Positions 17,904 through 27,760 of a DNA stretch of 64,000 bases are shown here, one piece after another. This stretch comes from Shewanella mesophila (lineage in GTDB: Bacteria; Pseudomonadota; Gammaproteobacteria; Enterobacterales; Shewanellaceae). The stretch covers positions 3,720,001 through 3,784,000 of the forward strand of contig NZ_CP080421.1 in assembly GCF_019457515.1 (NCBI RefSeq), written 5' to 3'. Every line of letters begins with the position of its first letter. Within the stretch, counting starts at the first letter, position 1. The notes beneath the pieces are model-generated. The model was not told the DNA's origin. It searched no databases and saw only the letters and a program-made list of their open reading frames with translations. The translations under genes and the position numbers were made by a program.

Positions 17904-18578
17904 CTAAAACGGAATGTCGTCATCCCAACCATCATCCAAATCTGGAGTAAAGTTTTGCTGTGGCTGCGGCGCTGGACGCTGCTGTGGGGCCTGCTGCCCT
18001 GCCGCTTGAGGCTTAGGCGCATAAGCGGGTGCCGCTGGAACCGTTTGCTGTTGCGGCGCATAACCTTGTTGTGGCGCGGTTTGCTGCTGTGGCGCATAAC
18101 CTTGCTGAGGCGCTGGTTGTACGGCAGGACGAGGGGCTGGAGCTGGCGCAGTTTGAGCTTGCGGCGCATATTGGTTTTGCTGTGGAGCATAACCACCAGC
18201 ACTTTGTCCCATACCACCTTGCTGCTGACCACCTTGGCCACGACTATCTAGCATCTGCATCTCACTGGCATTGATTTCAGTTTTATAACGATCTTGTCCA
18301 GTTTGCTGATCTTGCCACTTACTGGTCTGAAGTTTACCTTCGAGGTAAACTTTAGAGCCTTTCTTTAGGTATTCACCTGCGATTTCAGCTAAGCGACGAT
18401 ACATGACAATATTGTGCCACTCTGTACGCTCTTGCATCTGACCTTGCTGGTCTTTCCAAGACTCACTGGTCGCCACTGTAAAGTTGGCTACGGCATTGCC
18501 ATTTGGCATGTAACGAACTTCAGGGTCTTTCCCTAAGTTACCGACCAAAATTACCTTATTGACACCACGACTGGCCAT
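17904..18578 (-). CDS. ssb: Single-stranded DNA-binding protein SSB
   Basis: Tetrameric ssDNA-binding protein for replication, recombination and repair. The ATG at 18578 gives 224 residues starting MASRGVNKVILVGNLG, with AGGAG about 7 bases upstream; the 22 upstream codons of open frame are not used. An OB fold spans residues 5-110, then a Gln/Pro/Ala-rich linker holds a duplicated 'QQGYAPQQQT' (158-179). It ends with D-D-D-I-P-F, the tip that binds SSB partners. It is longer than E. coli SSB (178) because of the linker. uvrA, the usual divergent neighbour, is separated here by an MFS gene. Confidence 0.97.
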   Translation of the reverse strand: MASRGVNKVILVGNLGKDPEVRYMPNGNAVANFTVATSESWKDQQGQMQERTEWHNIVMYRRLAEIAGEYLKKGSKVYLEGKLQTSKWQDQQTGQDRYKTEINASEMQMLDSRGQGGQQQGGMGQSAGGYAPQQNQYAPQAQTAPAPAPRPAVQPAPQQGYAPQQQTAPQQGYAPQQQTVPAAPAYAPKPQAAGQQAPQQRPAPQPQQNFTPDLDDGWDDDIPF

Positions 18579-18655
18579 TGAAATCTCCTGCGATAATCTT
18601 ACAAATCTAATATAAATACTGCTTAACGGCGAAGCTAAACTCAAGTCCGAAACAG

Positions 18656-20023
18656 TTAATTGACAGAGCCTAACACAGCTCGCGCTTCTCTCAAATCGAA
18701 ATGCTCATCAACTTTCAAATAAGCGACTCTCTCCTCAAGAACAACAATGGCTTCTGCGACCCCCGAGAGCTGTGACAGCTCAGTGGCCATGGCTCTGGCT
18801 TGCTCTTTGCCTTCAACTTCTGCGGCTAAAGTGTAGCTCTTTAACAACACTGGATTTTCCATTCCGAGCGTCAACACTAACCAGATAAACATCAGGCCTA
18901 AGGCGACGGTAAATACCCCCGCTGCGCCGACTAATTGATAGGCACCGCCACCGAGTAATCCACCACAAAATGCTCCTAAAAACTGGCTGGTCGAATAAAC
19001 CCCCATGGCAGAGCCCTTATCCCCTACAGGACAAAACTTAGCGATCAGGCTAGGTAGTGATGCTTCAAGATAGTTAAAGCCAGTAAAAAACAGCACAACC
19101 GCAACACTGAGTACCACTAAGCTGTTGGCAAATAATGCCATTGATGCGAGAGCAGCCATCATGATCAACAGTGCAATTTGGAAAGTCGCCTTCGTATTTT
19201 TCTTCTTAACGCCAATGATGATCAACGGCACCATGAGGAAAAAAGCCCCCACAAAAGCAGGGAAATAGAGCATCCAATGTTTTTCTTTGACTAAGCCAGC
19301 ATCGACTAAATCAAGTGGCAATGCGACAAATACTGCCGTTAACACCAGATGCAAAATAAAAATACCAGCATCAAGCCTAAACAGCTGCGGATCTTTGAGC
19401 ATGGCTTTGAGCTTGGCTGGCGCAGCGACGGTATCACCTTTCGGCGCTTGGCTAATGGGATTTGGCACCAGAAGTTGCACTATCACCATTCCCAGCAGCG
19501 CTAAGCCTGCCGTCATGGCAAACAGGCCTGATAGACCAAGATGCTGCGCGACAATGGGACCGACCAGCAGTGACAGCGCAAAGGAGAAACCGATACACAT
19601 ACCGATAATCGCCATCACTTTTGTGCGCTGTTCATCGCGAGTTAAATCGGCAGCCAAGGCTAAAACGGCCGCCGCAATCGCGCCCATTCCCTGCATGGCG
19701 CGTCCTGCAACCACCCCATAAATAGAATCTGCCATCGCCGCGACTACGCTACCGATAGCAAACATCAGTAATCCAATTAAAATAATGGGCTTGCGACCAT
19801 ATTTATCAGACAAAATCCCCATAGGGATCTGCAGTACCGCCTGAGTTAACCCGTATGCACCGATAGCAATCCCTACCCATAATGGCGAGAAGCCCTCTAA
19901 GTGTTGCCCATAAAGTGCGAAGACGGGCATGATCATAAACAAGCCCATCATCCGTAAACCGAAGACACTGGCTAACGAAAATGCGACTTTTTTCTCAGTC
20001 TTAGACAGTCCATTATTGGCCAT
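18656..20023 (-). CDS. MFS transporter, YajR-like, with C-terminal YAM domain
   Basis: A 455-residue major facilitator protein with 12 hydrophobic segments and the family motif A, 'GILSDKYGRKPII', after helix 2. The last 65 residues are soluble and contain 'QARAMATELSQLSGVAEAIVVLEERVAYLKVDEH', matching the small ferredoxin-like YAM domain that marks YajR. Substrate unknown. It lies between ssb (same strand, 77 bases downstream) and uvrA (divergent), so it may share a transcript with ssb. Confidence 0.87.
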   Translation of the reverse strand: MANNGLSKTEKKVAFSLASVFGLRMMGLFMIMPVFALYGQHLEGFSPLWVGIAIGAYGLTQAVLQIPMGILSDKYGRKPIILIGLLMFAIGSVVAAMADSIYGVVAGRAMQGMGAIAAAVLALAADLTRDEQRTKVMAIIGMCIGFSFALSLLVGPIVAQHLGLSGLFAMTAGLALLGMVIVQLLVPNPISQAPKGDTVAAPAKLKAMLKDPQLFRLDAGIFILHLVLTAVFVALPLDLVDAGLVKEKHWMLYFPAFVGAFFLMVPLIIIGVKKKNTKATFQIALLIMMAALASMALFANSLVVLSVAVVLFFTGFNYLEASLPSLIAKFCPVGDKGSAMGVYSTSQFLGAFCGGLLGGGAYQLVGAAGVFTVALGLMFIWLVLTLGMENPVLLKSYTLAAEVEGKEQARAMATELSQLSGVAEAIVVLEERVAYLKVDEHFDLREARAVLGSVN

Positions 20024-20250
20024 TTTTCGCCCTGATCTGAATTCATAAATAAGTCGCGCATGTTATCACGAAGATTCGATTCAGCTCAAAAAGAAAAATG
20101 GAAGATGCGATATATATGCAAGATTATCTTTATGCTTAGGCAAGAAACAAGATGTCAGTAGTCAACATTCAAAGAGTGGCTTTTCTATGACCTGCTTCAA
20201 ATTTTATGCGATAATCGGTCTCTTTTTTATTCGGCCAATCAGAGAGACAG

Positions 20251-23076
20251 ATGGACAAGATTGAAGTTCGTGGCGCCCGCACCCACAATCTAAAAAACAT
20301 CAACCTGACAATCCCAAGGGACAAGCTGATCGTGATCACTGGCCTGTCGGGCTCAGGAAAATCATCATTAGCTTTCGATACTCTATATGCGGAGGGGCAG
20401 CGTCGTTACGTCGAGTCACTTTCAGCCTATGCTCGTCAGTTTTTAAGCTTGATGGAAAAGCCCGATGTAGACCATATTGAAGGCCTAAGCCCTGCGATCT
20501 CTATCGAGCAAAAATCCACCTCTCATAACCCGCGTTCTACCGTGGGGACGATTACCGAAATTTATGATTACCTAAGGCTGCTATTTGCCCGCGTCGGCGA
20601 ACCAAGGTGCCCGACTCATAATCAGCCTTTGGCGGCACAAACCATTAGCCAGATGGTCGATAAAGTATTAGAGCTCCCCGAAGGTAGTCGTCTAATGCTG
20701 CTCGCACCTGTCATTAACGATCGTAAAGGGGAGCATGTAAAACTGCTCGATAGCCTCTCGGCACAGGGATTCATCCGTGCACGTATCGATGGCGAGGTGT
20801 GCGATCTTTCCGATCCACCAACCCTCGAGTTACACGTTAAGCACACCATCGAGGTTGTTGTCGACCGTTTCAAGGTACGTGATGATATTACTCAGCGTTT
20901 AGCGGAATCATTCGAAACAGCATTAGAGCTTTCTGGTGGTATCGCCACGGTAGCCTCAATGGATGGCGATATTGAAGAACTGCTATTTTCGGCCAACTTT
21001 GCCTGTCCACACTGTGGATACTCTATGGCAGAACTCGAGCCACGCATATTTTCATTTAACAATCCAGCTGGCGCCTGCCAAACCTGTGATGGCTTAGGTG
21101 TGCAGCAGTTTTTTGATGCCGACAGAGTGATCACTAACACCGAGCTATCCCTTGCTGGCGGTGCGATACGCGGTTGGGATCGACGTAATTTCTATTATTT
21201 CCAGATGCTCAGCTCATTAGCCGAGCATTATAAGTTTGATGTTGAAGTGCCCTATGAGCAACTTAGCAATAAGGTCCGTCAAATTGTGCTTCATGGTTCA
21301 GGCAAAGAGAGCATTGCGTTTAAATACATCAACGATCGCGGCGATGTAGTGGTACGTAACCACCCTTTCGAGGGGATCTTAAACAATATGGACAGGCGCT
21401 ATCGTGAGACCGAATCTAATTCAGTGCGCGAAGAGCTAGCCAAGTATATTAATACTCAGGCCTGTAAAAATTGTGGGGGGTCGCGTCTACGGGAAGAGGC
21501 GCGTAATGTCTTTATCGAAGATCTTAATCTGCCGAAGCTGACCGAGTGGTCGATTGGCGAGGCGATGAGCTATTTTGAGCAGTTATCTCTCACGGGGCAG
21601 CGCGCTCAGATCGCCGAAAAGATCTTAAAAGAGGTGCGCGATCGCTTAGGTTTCTTGGTCAATGTCGGGCTTAACTATTTGAGCCTGTCTCGCTCTGCCG
21701 ACACCTTGTCTGGCGGAGAGGCGCAGCGTATTCGTTTAGCCAGCCAGATAGGAGCAGGTCTTGTCGGCGTGATGTATGTTCTCGACGAACCCTCCATTGG
21801 CTTGCATCAGCGTGATAATGAACGCTTGCTGCAGACCCTGATTCACCTGAGAGATCTAGGGAATACCGTTATCGTGGTCGAACACGATGAAGACGCGATA
21901 CGCATGGCGGATCACATTATCGATATTGGCCCTGGCGCTGGGGTTCATGGTGGCGAGGTGATTTGTGATGGCTCCTTAGATGACATCATCAACTGCAAAG
22001 ACTCGGTAACTGGACAATATATCTCAGGTACTAAGCAGATCCACATCAGCGAAACGCCAGCCCAGTATGATCCAAAACAAGTTATTGAACTCTTTGGCGC
22101 GACAGGCAACAACTTGCAAAATGTTGATTTAACCATACCTGTAGGCCTGTTTACCTGCGTAACCGGTGTTTCAGGCTCGGGGAAATCGACCCTGATCAAC
22201 GACACCTTTTATAAGATCGCTCATCGTCAGCTTAACGGCGCCACGGTCGATGAACCCGCCCCCTACAAACGTATTGAAGGGATGGATCATTGTGACAAAG
22301 TGGTCGATATCGATCAAAGTCCCATTGGCCGTACCCCAAGATCGAATCCCGCGACCTATACTGGCATTTTCACCCCTATTCGCGAGCTGTTCGCCGCGAC
22401 TCAAGAAGCCAGAACCCGAGGCTACAAACCTGGGCGATTCTCCTTTAACGTCAAAGGTGGGCGCTGTGAAGCCTGCCAGGGCGATGGTCTGATCAAAGTG
22501 GAGATGCACTTCCTACCCGATGTTTATGTGCCTTGCGATAGCTGTAAGAGTAAACGCTATAATCGTGAAACCTTAGAGGTGCGTTACAAGGGTAAGAATA
22601 TTCATGAAGTGTTAGACATGACTGTCGAGGAAGCACGTGAGTTCTTCGATGCGGTGCCAGCCATTGCTCGTAAGCTGCAAACTTTGATGGAAGTTGGCCT
22701 CTCTTATATCGGCCTTGGCCAGAGTGCGACCACGCTATCAGGCGGTGAGGCGCAACGGGTCAAACTGGCGAAAGAGCTGTCAAAACGCGATACCGGCAAG
22801 ACCTTGTACATCTTAGATGAGCCAACGACAGGCTTACACTTTGCCGATATTCAGCTATTACTGGATGTATTGCATCGTCTTAAGGCCCACGGGAATACCA
22901 TAGTGGTGATTGAACACAATCTCGATGTGATCAAAACCGCCGATTGGATCATAGATCTTGGCCCAGAAGGTGGATCGGGGGGCGGAACTATTTTGGTCAG
23001 CGGTACACCTTTGCAAGTGGCCGAGCACCCCACGTCTCATACGGCGCGCTTCCTCAAGCCGCTGCTGCAAGCTTAA
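20251..23076 (+). CDS. uvrA: Excinuclease ABC subunit A
   Basis: DNA damage-recognition ATPase of nucleotide excision repair, working as a dimer with UvrB. 941 residues, full length. The first Walker A is G-L-S-G-S-G-K-S-S (31-39); the first zinc finger is C-P-H-C ... C-Q-T-C-D-G near 252-280. ABC signatures 'LSGGEAQR' occur twice, and the second Walker A is G-V-S-G-S-G-K-S-T near 645. The second zinc module is C-E-A-C-Q-G-D-G ... C-D-S-C-K near 740-765. I see no LexA operator (CTG-N10-CAG) upstream, unlike E. coli uvrA. Confidence 0.98.
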   Translation: MDKIEVRGARTHNLKNINLTIPRDKLIVITGLSGSGKSSLAFDTLYAEGQRRYVESLSAYARQFLSLMEKPDVDHIEGLSPAISIEQKSTSHNPRSTVGTITEIYDYLRLLFARVGEPRCPTHNQPLAAQTISQMVDKVLELPEGSRLMLLAPVINDRKGEHVKLLDSLSAQGFIRARIDGEVCDLSDPPTLELHVKHTIEVVVDRFKVRDDITQRLAESFETALELSGGIATVASMDGDIEELLFSANFACPHCGYSMAELEPRIFSFNNPAGACQTCDGLGVQQFFDADRVITNTELSLAGGAIRGWDRRNFYYFQMLSSLAEHYKFDVEVPYEQLSNKVRQIVLHGSGKESIAFKYINDRGDVVVRNHPFEGILNNMDRRYRETESNSVREELAKYINTQACKNCGGSRLREEARNVFIEDLNLPKLTEWSIGEAMSYFEQLSLTGQRAQIAEKILKEVRDRLGFLVNVGLNYLSLSRSADTLSGGEAQRIRLASQIGAGLVGVMYVLDEPSIGLHQRDNERLLQTLIHLRDLGNTVIVVEHDEDAIRMADHIIDIGPGAGVHGGEVICDGSLDDIINCKDSVTGQYISGTKQIHISETPAQYDPKQVIELFGATGNNLQNVDLTIPVGLFTCVTGVSGSGKSTLINDTFYKIAHRQLNGATVDEPAPYKRIEGMDHCDKVVDIDQSPIGRTPRSNPATYTGIFTPIRELFAATQEARTRGYKPGRFSFNVKGGRCEACQGDGLIKVEMHFLPDVYVPCDSCKSKRYNRETLEVRYKGKNIHEVLDMTVEEAREFFDAVPAIARKLQTLMEVGLSYIGLGQSATTLSGGEAQRVKLAKELSKRDTGKTLYILDEPTTGLHFADIQLLLDVLHRLKAHGNTIVVIEHNLDVIKTADWIIDLGPEGGSGGGTILVSGTPLQVAEHPTSHTARFLKPLLQA

Positions 23077-23110
23077 TATCGAGCCATAAAAACCTTTCAT
23101 TCGCTTAAAA

Positions 23111-23152
23111 GTAAAAAGCCTGGTGATAATCAATATTACTCTGGCTTTTTAC
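23111..23152 (+). terminator. Terminator of uvrA
   Basis: Ten-bp stem GTAAAAAGCC / GGCTTTTTAC around a 22-base loop that can itself pair in part (GT-ATAAT / ATATTAC). The right arm carries five T's. Confidence 0.75.
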
Positions 23153-23231
23153 TTTCTTATCGTTCAACGACTTTCTTTATCTTGCAACTGAAGGTAGGTT
23201 AACGGTTACCCTTCGTAACGACTCGCTTTCA

Positions 23232-24239
23232 ATGAAATTGCTCGATTATCAAAAAATAGTCAGCTCATTAAATCCCTCGGTGCTAGCCATGCTTGCGGCT
23301 TTGAGTATTATGGCTGGCTGCTCAAGCTCACAATCACAATGTGGTGAGCCATACACTCTTACGTGGGCAGACCAACAGCAGTTAGCCACAGATATTGAAA
23401 CCTTAAGTTCAGCCGACTTGGAAGGACGAAAAACGGCTAGCCCTGGCGCGGCACGCGCTCGAGCCTACATCATTGAACGCATGCAGCAGGCCAACTTAAC
23501 CCCATGGGAACAGAGTTACGAACATGGTTTCGATTATGATTATCAGTTTAGCAGTCGTCATGGCGTTAATATCGTCGGCATGCATCAAGCCGCCATTCCA
23601 ACGGACAAATGGCGAATTGTGGTGGCGCACTATGATCATTTAGGCAAAAGAGGATCAACATACTATCCTGGCGCCGATGACAACGCATCGGGCGTCTCTG
23701 CCATGCTTGTCATTGCACACTATATTGCTCAATCACCCGTACAAGATTCCATATCAACTAATCTGCTTTTTGTGGCAACCGATGCCGAAGAACCAGGGCT
23801 TTATGGTAGCGAAGCCTTAGTCGAACAGCTCTTGCAACAAGATAGTGTGCCATCTAAACCTCAAATCGAGTTAGTGGTTAATCTCGATATGATTGGCCGT
23901 CCAAGCCGGCGAAATAACATCTACATCGAAGGCCGACGTGGCTTTAATCAATTTGAACAACTCAAAGCCATCCTGCAACAAACCGTAGGGCTATGTATCA
24001 GGGCAAATCACCCACCTGAGGCGGGAAAATCGATTCAAAGAATAGATTGGTTGAGAGCATCAGATCATTACCCTTTTCATAAAGCCAATATTCCTTGGCT
24101 CTACTTTGGTGTCCCACCGCATCAGGACTACCACCAACCAAGTGATGAAGCGGCAAAGATAGATATGAATTTTCTAGCGGCTGTAACAGAAACCGCCTAC
24201 CAACTGCTTGTTATAGACAGTTATCTCTTAAATAAATAA
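23232..24239 (+). CDS. M28-family zinc aminopeptidase, probable lipoprotein
   Basis: 335 residues. The N-terminus is a lipoprotein-type signal: a hydrophobic core followed by M-A-G-C with Cys30, so the enzyme is probably membrane-anchored in the periplasm. Metal ligands of the M28 family are visible: H-Y-D-H, 'GADDNASG' (bridging Asp), 'ATDAEEPGLYGSE' (catalytic Glu pair), 'NLDMIG' and a late 'SDHYPFHKANIPWLYFG' with the last histidine. It likely trims peptides. Single gene between uvrA and deaD. Confidence 0.9.
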   Translation: MKLLDYQKIVSSLNPSVLAMLAALSIMAGCSSSQSQCGEPYTLTWADQQQLATDIETLSSADLEGRKTASPGAARARAYIIERMQQANLTPWEQSYEHGFDYDYQFSSRHGVNIVGMHQAAIPTDKWRIVVAHYDHLGKRGSTYYPGADDNASGVSAMLVIAHYIAQSPVQDSISTNLLFVATDAEEPGLYGSEALVEQLLQQDSVPSKPQIELVVNLDMIGRPSRRNNIYIEGRRGFNQFEQLKAILQQTVGLCIRANHPPEAGKSIQRIDWLRASDHYPFHKANIPWLYFGVPPHQDYHQPSDEAAKIDMNFLAAVTETAYQLLVIDSYLLNK

Positions 24240-24369
24240 CTAAAACAGTAAACAACCTTGTGTTTTTTAAAACATTCAACCTACTGTTAACCATACGAAT
24301 TAGTTAACCATTGCTCGGTTAAAGGCTAAATATCCAATCATAGTGGTAGAAAATTACATAACCTCCTGC

Positions 24370-24487
24370 TATAATAATCGGCTTACTGATTCTTTTCGGT
24401 GCGGGAAGTCGACACGGGGTTGATTTTCTGTCTATAAAATCTTTAGGTGCAGTCTCTGCACTTTGTTACACCACAAGGCTACAACCC
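24370..24487 (+). promoter_or_regulatory. Promoter and leader of deaD
   Basis: A consensus -10 element TATAAT lies at 24370-24375 with a weak -35, implying a leader of about 105 bases before the helicase ATG. Within it GTGCAG-TCT-CTGCAC (24447-24461) forms a small hairpin. A long structured leader suits a cold-shock-controlled helicase, but this is inferred from the family. Confidence 0.45.
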
Positions 24488-26296
24488 ATGTCATCCAGTG
24501 AAAAAACTTTCCGCGAACTCGGCCTTTCCGAGCCTTTGTTGCGTGCTCTTGACGAGCTAGGTTATGAAAAACCAACGCCAATTCAATCTGCTAGTATCGA
24601 GCCTCTTATGGCCCGTAAAGACATTTTAGGTCAGGCGCAAACAGGTACAGGTAAAACCGGTGCTTTTGCTCTTCCCCTATTAAATGCGATTGATCCTGCA
24701 TCAAATACACCACAGATTTTAGTATTAGCGCCAACTCGTGAACTTGCCGTGCAAGTTGCCGAAGCCTTTGGTAGCTATTCAAAATTCATGAAAGGTATGC
24801 ATGTACTGCCAATTTACGGCGGTCAAAGCATGCACCAGCAACTTAACGCATTGCGTCGTGGCCCACAGATCATCGTGGGCACACCAGGCCGTGTTATGGA
24901 CCACATGCGTCGTGGCACTCTTAAGTTAGAGTCACTAAAAGCAATGGTACTTGATGAAGCCGATGAGATGCTAAAAATGGGCTTCATCGATGATATCGAA
25001 TGGATCCTTGAGCATACGCCTAAGCAACGTCAGTTAGCGCTGTTCTCTGCCACTATGCCAGAGCAAATTAAGCGTGTTGCTAACAAATATTTATCTGAGC
25101 CTGTACACGTTAAAATTGCGGCGACAACCACTACTGTTGAAACCATCGAACAGCGTTTTGTACAAGTATCACAGCACAACAAACTCGAAGCACTTGTGCG
25201 CGTTCTAGAAGTTGAAAAGACCGAAGGTATTATTATCTTCGTTCGTACTCGTAACAGCTGTGTCGAGCTCGCCGAAAAGCTAGAAGCTCGCGGTTATGCA
25301 TCATCACCGCTACATGGTGATATGAACCAACAAGCACGTGAACGTGCGGTTGACCAGCTTAAGCGTGGCAAGTTAGACATTATTATTGCTACTGACGTTG
25401 CGGCTCGTGGTCTTGACGTTGAACGTATTGGACACGTAGTAAACTACGATATTCCATACGATACAGAAGCTTACGTTCACCGTATCGGCCGTACAGGTCG
25501 TGCTGGTCGTACAGGTATGGCAATTCTATTCGTTACACACAGAGAGATGCGCATGTTGCGCACCATCGAACGTGCAACCAATAGCCGTATCTCACCAATG
25601 GACGTACCAAGCCCAGAGACAGTAACAGAGCGTCGTCTTTCGCGTTTAGGTGAGCAGATTGGCGAAGTGATTGCTAAAGATTCTTTAGACTTTATGAAAG
25701 GCGCTGTAGCACAACTATGTCAAGAGCTAGAAGTCGATACAGACGTACTTGCAGCCGCTTTACTGCAACAAGTTCAGAAAGATCGCCCTCTACAGTTGCC
25801 TCCAATCAACGAACGTCAGCGCGACAGAAGTGATGACCGTAGCTCGCGTGACCGTGGTGAACGCGGCGATCGTGCTCCTCGCGAACGTACCCGTCGCGAC
25901 TCACGTCCAACGCCGACCAACCTAGGTAAAGCTGATTCTCTTAAAGACAATCCAGACGTTAAGATGTGTCGCTATATTATCGATGTAGGTCGTGATCATG
26001 GTGTTGGAGTTGGTAACATTGTTGGCGCCGTAGCTAACGAAGCTAACATCGACAGTCGTTATATTGGTCAAATCCAATTATTTGATTCTATGACAGCGAT
26101 TGACCTACCAGACGGTATGCCTAAAGATGTACTACAGCACCTAAAGAAAGTTCGTGTTTGTGGTAAACCGCTAAACATCCGTGAAGCTGGTACTGAACTC
26201 CCAGCAAGCAGTGGTGATGACAGCCGTCCACCACGTCGCCGCAAGCCAGCTGGCGACCGTAAACCACATCGTAAGGGTGGTAAAGACAACGCATAA
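24488..26296 (+). CDS. deaD: DEAD-box ATP-dependent RNA helicase DeaD/CsdA
   Basis: 602 residues. Q motif near residue 32 (PTPIQ), Walker A 'AQTGTGKTGAF' (50-60), 'PTRELA' (82-87), D-E-A-D (156-159), S-A-T near 190 and 'HRIGRTGRAGRTG' near 335. The C-terminal half carries an Arg-rich linker and a DbpA-like RNA-binding fold ('CRYIIDVGRDHGVGVGNIVGAVANEA'), then a basic tail, the DeaD/CsdA arrangement used in ribosome assembly and mRNA decay at low temperature. Codon use is strongly biased, indicating high expression. A terminator follows. Confidence 0.95.
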   Translation: MSSSEKTFRELGLSEPLLRALDELGYEKPTPIQSASIEPLMARKDILGQAQTGTGKTGAFALPLLNAIDPASNTPQILVLAPTRELAVQVAEAFGSYSKFMKGMHVLPIYGGQSMHQQLNALRRGPQIIVGTPGRVMDHMRRGTLKLESLKAMVLDEADEMLKMGFIDDIEWILEHTPKQRQLALFSATMPEQIKRVANKYLSEPVHVKIAATTTTVETIEQRFVQVSQHNKLEALVRVLEVEKTEGIIIFVRTRNSCVELAEKLEARGYASSPLHGDMNQQARERAVDQLKRGKLDIIIATDVAARGLDVERIGHVVNYDIPYDTEAYVHRIGRTGRAGRTGMAILFVTHREMRMLRTIERATNSRISPMDVPSPETVTERRLSRLGEQIGEVIAKDSLDFMKGAVAQLCQELEVDTDVLAAALLQQVQKDRPLQLPPINERQRDRSDDRSSRDRGERGDRAPRERTRRDSRPTPTNLGKADSLKDNPDVKMCRYIIDVGRDHGVGVGNIVGAVANEANIDSRYIGQIQLFDSMTAIDLPDGMPKDVLQHLKKVRVCGKPLNIREAGTELPASSGDDSRPPRRRKPAGDRKPHRKGGKDNA

Positions 26297-26316
26297 TTGC
26301 GTTATCTGCTAACAAG

Positions 26317-26343
26317 AAAGGAGCCCTATGGCTCCTTTTTTGT
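26317..26343 (+). terminator. Rho-independent terminator of deaD
   Basis: Nine-bp stem AAAGGAGCC / GGCTCCTTT with a CTAT loop, then more T's. Confidence 0.92.
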
Positions 26344-26392
26344 TGTTCTAATAACGATAATCTTATACCAATTACTGATTGGTATAAGCATT

Positions 26393-26620
26393 TCAGTCTA
26401 CTCGTTTTAATCCTAACTCATATTCCTCAAGCAGCCGCTGGGCACAGTTCTGGCAAATACATGCTTTTATATCTTGCTCACTCAGCTCGACTGCACTTCT
26501 TGGTGGGAAAACAGTTTGGTGACACCAACAATGATCAGTTGATTGCTTGTTAGCGATAGCACAAGTATTCAACTTTTGACATAAGGGGCAAACTTTATCG
26601 TTATCGATCGATTGGGTCAT
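26393..26620 (-). CDS. Small cysteine-rich CWC family protein
   Basis: A 75-residue protein with eight cysteines: C-P-L-C and C-A near the start, the family hallmark C-W-C (31-33), and C-I-C-Q-N-C later. This matches the Cysteine-rich CWC Pfam family, a presumed metal-binding fold of unknown function. It is separate from the cytochrome pair downstream, whose stop lies on the far side of it, and has no signal peptide. Confidence 0.8.
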   Translation of the reverse strand: MTQSIDNDKVCPLCQKLNTCAIANKQSTDHCWCHQTVFPPRSAVELSEQDIKACICQNCAQRLLEEYELGLKRVD

Positions 26621-26689
26621 GAGCTGCTATAAAAAGGGAGCAATAGCCTAAGCTAACACTCCCTTAGAAAGGGCTCAATATCTCAGCCG

Positions 26690-27751
26690 CTATTTTGACG
26701 GATTGATTGGATACGCCTTGCTACCCAACACCATGCCGCCATCAACACTCTTGCCGTAATAGCCTTGATGTTGATGATATTGCTTTTGTAACGCGTCAAT
26801 ATCACCTTTATATCGAGGATCTTGTGGACGCTCATGGGAGACCACAAATGCCGCAACATCCCAAGCTTGTTGATTTGTCAGCTGAATACTCTTACCAAAA
26901 GGCATATTCTCATAAATGAAATTAGCGGCAGTGTTCACCCTGTGCATACCCGCTCCCCAGTTAAAACTATCGGGTCCCCACAACGGCGGTAAACTGTATA
27001 CACCCGCAATAGCCAACCCTTGACCATTATCACCGTGACAAGCTTGGCAGTGCGCCGTATAAACCTCAGCGCCGCGCTCAGGTGAATAGGCGAGTTCTGG
27101 TTTTGGGATAGCAGGAAAACCTCGTCCAGCCAGTTTGGCACGCTCATCAATCGTCATGGCAGAAGCTATCGCGCCAGGCAGGATGAAATCATCTCGCTTG
27201 CCCCCTTTAACTAATTCGGCATCGGACAATTCAGGTACATCCCCTGTGACCTTATATTTATCCATTAAGCCACTCATGACTAACCAATAAGAGTAAGCCG
27301 ATAACGCGACCAGCTCTTTGCTACCGCTCTCTGGCGCTTTGCCGTTCATCGAATAGGTAAAACAGCCTTGAATCCGCTCTTGATAGCTATTGACCTTGTC
27401 ATTTTTTTTACGATAGGCCGGATAAGCAAGGTACGCCGCCCACAAAGGTGAAGCATTTGCCTTACGCCCCGCATCCATATGACAATTGGAACAGTTGAGC
27501 TCATTGCCAACATATTGCCCTCTAAGCTGTTGGGTATTGACGAATAGTTGATAGCCTAATCTAACTTTGTCGCCAAATTCGCCCTGAGGAATCTCTGCCA
27601 GCGCTCCCGCCTTTAGATAGTCATCACTAATGACTGTCGCTAATTTCAGTTCGGCTTGCTTATCGGGTAATTCAGCCGCAATACTCATACTAAAAACGCT
27701 ACAACCAGCCAAGCCAATAGTTAAGCCCAGCAGTGAGTTAAATTTATTCAT
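26690..27751 (-). CDS. tsdA: TsdA-like diheme cytochrome c (thiosulfate dehydrogenase / tetrathionate reductase)
   Basis: 353 residues with two heme motifs, C87-S-N-C-H91 and C235-Q-A-C-H239. Between them is 'RIQGCFTYSMNGKAP' with Cys130, in the position expected for the cysteine heme ligand that defines TsdA; Met283 in 'ENMPFG' is a likely ligand of heme 2. TsdA enzymes interconvert thiosulfate and tetrathionate in the periplasm. The N-terminus has L-A-G-C at 14-17 as well as a possible A-A-E cleavage site, so it is either a lipoprotein or a secreted protein. Nine bases separate it from the upstream diheme partner, an operon order seen for tsdBA. The identification is by motif recall, not by search. 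Confidence 0.75.
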   Translation of the reverse strand: MNKFNSLLGLTIGLAGCSVFSMSIAAELPDKQAELKLATVISDDYLKAGALAEIPQGEFGDKVRLGYQLFVNTQQLRGQYVGNELNCSNCHMDAGRKANASPLWAAYLAYPAYRKKNDKVNSYQERIQGCFTYSMNGKAPESGSKELVALSAYSYWLVMSGLMDKYKVTGDVPELSDAELVKGGKRDDFILPGAIASAMTIDERAKLAGRGFPAIPKPELAYSPERGAEVYTAHCQACHGDNGQGLAIAGVYSLPPLWGPDSFNWGAGMHRVNTAANFIYENMPFGKSIQLTNQQAWDVAAFVVSHERPQDPRYKGDIDALQKQYHQHQGYYGKSVDGGMVLGSKAYPINPSK

Positions 27752-27760
27752 TGGTGGCCC

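Noticed and set aside
17894..18241. 115-codon minus-strand frame overlapping ssb
   Set aside because: Shifted reading of the repetitive Gln/Pro linker of ssb.
20100..20250. LexA box upstream of uvrA
   Set aside because: No CTG-N10-CAG with AT-rich core could be found by eye.
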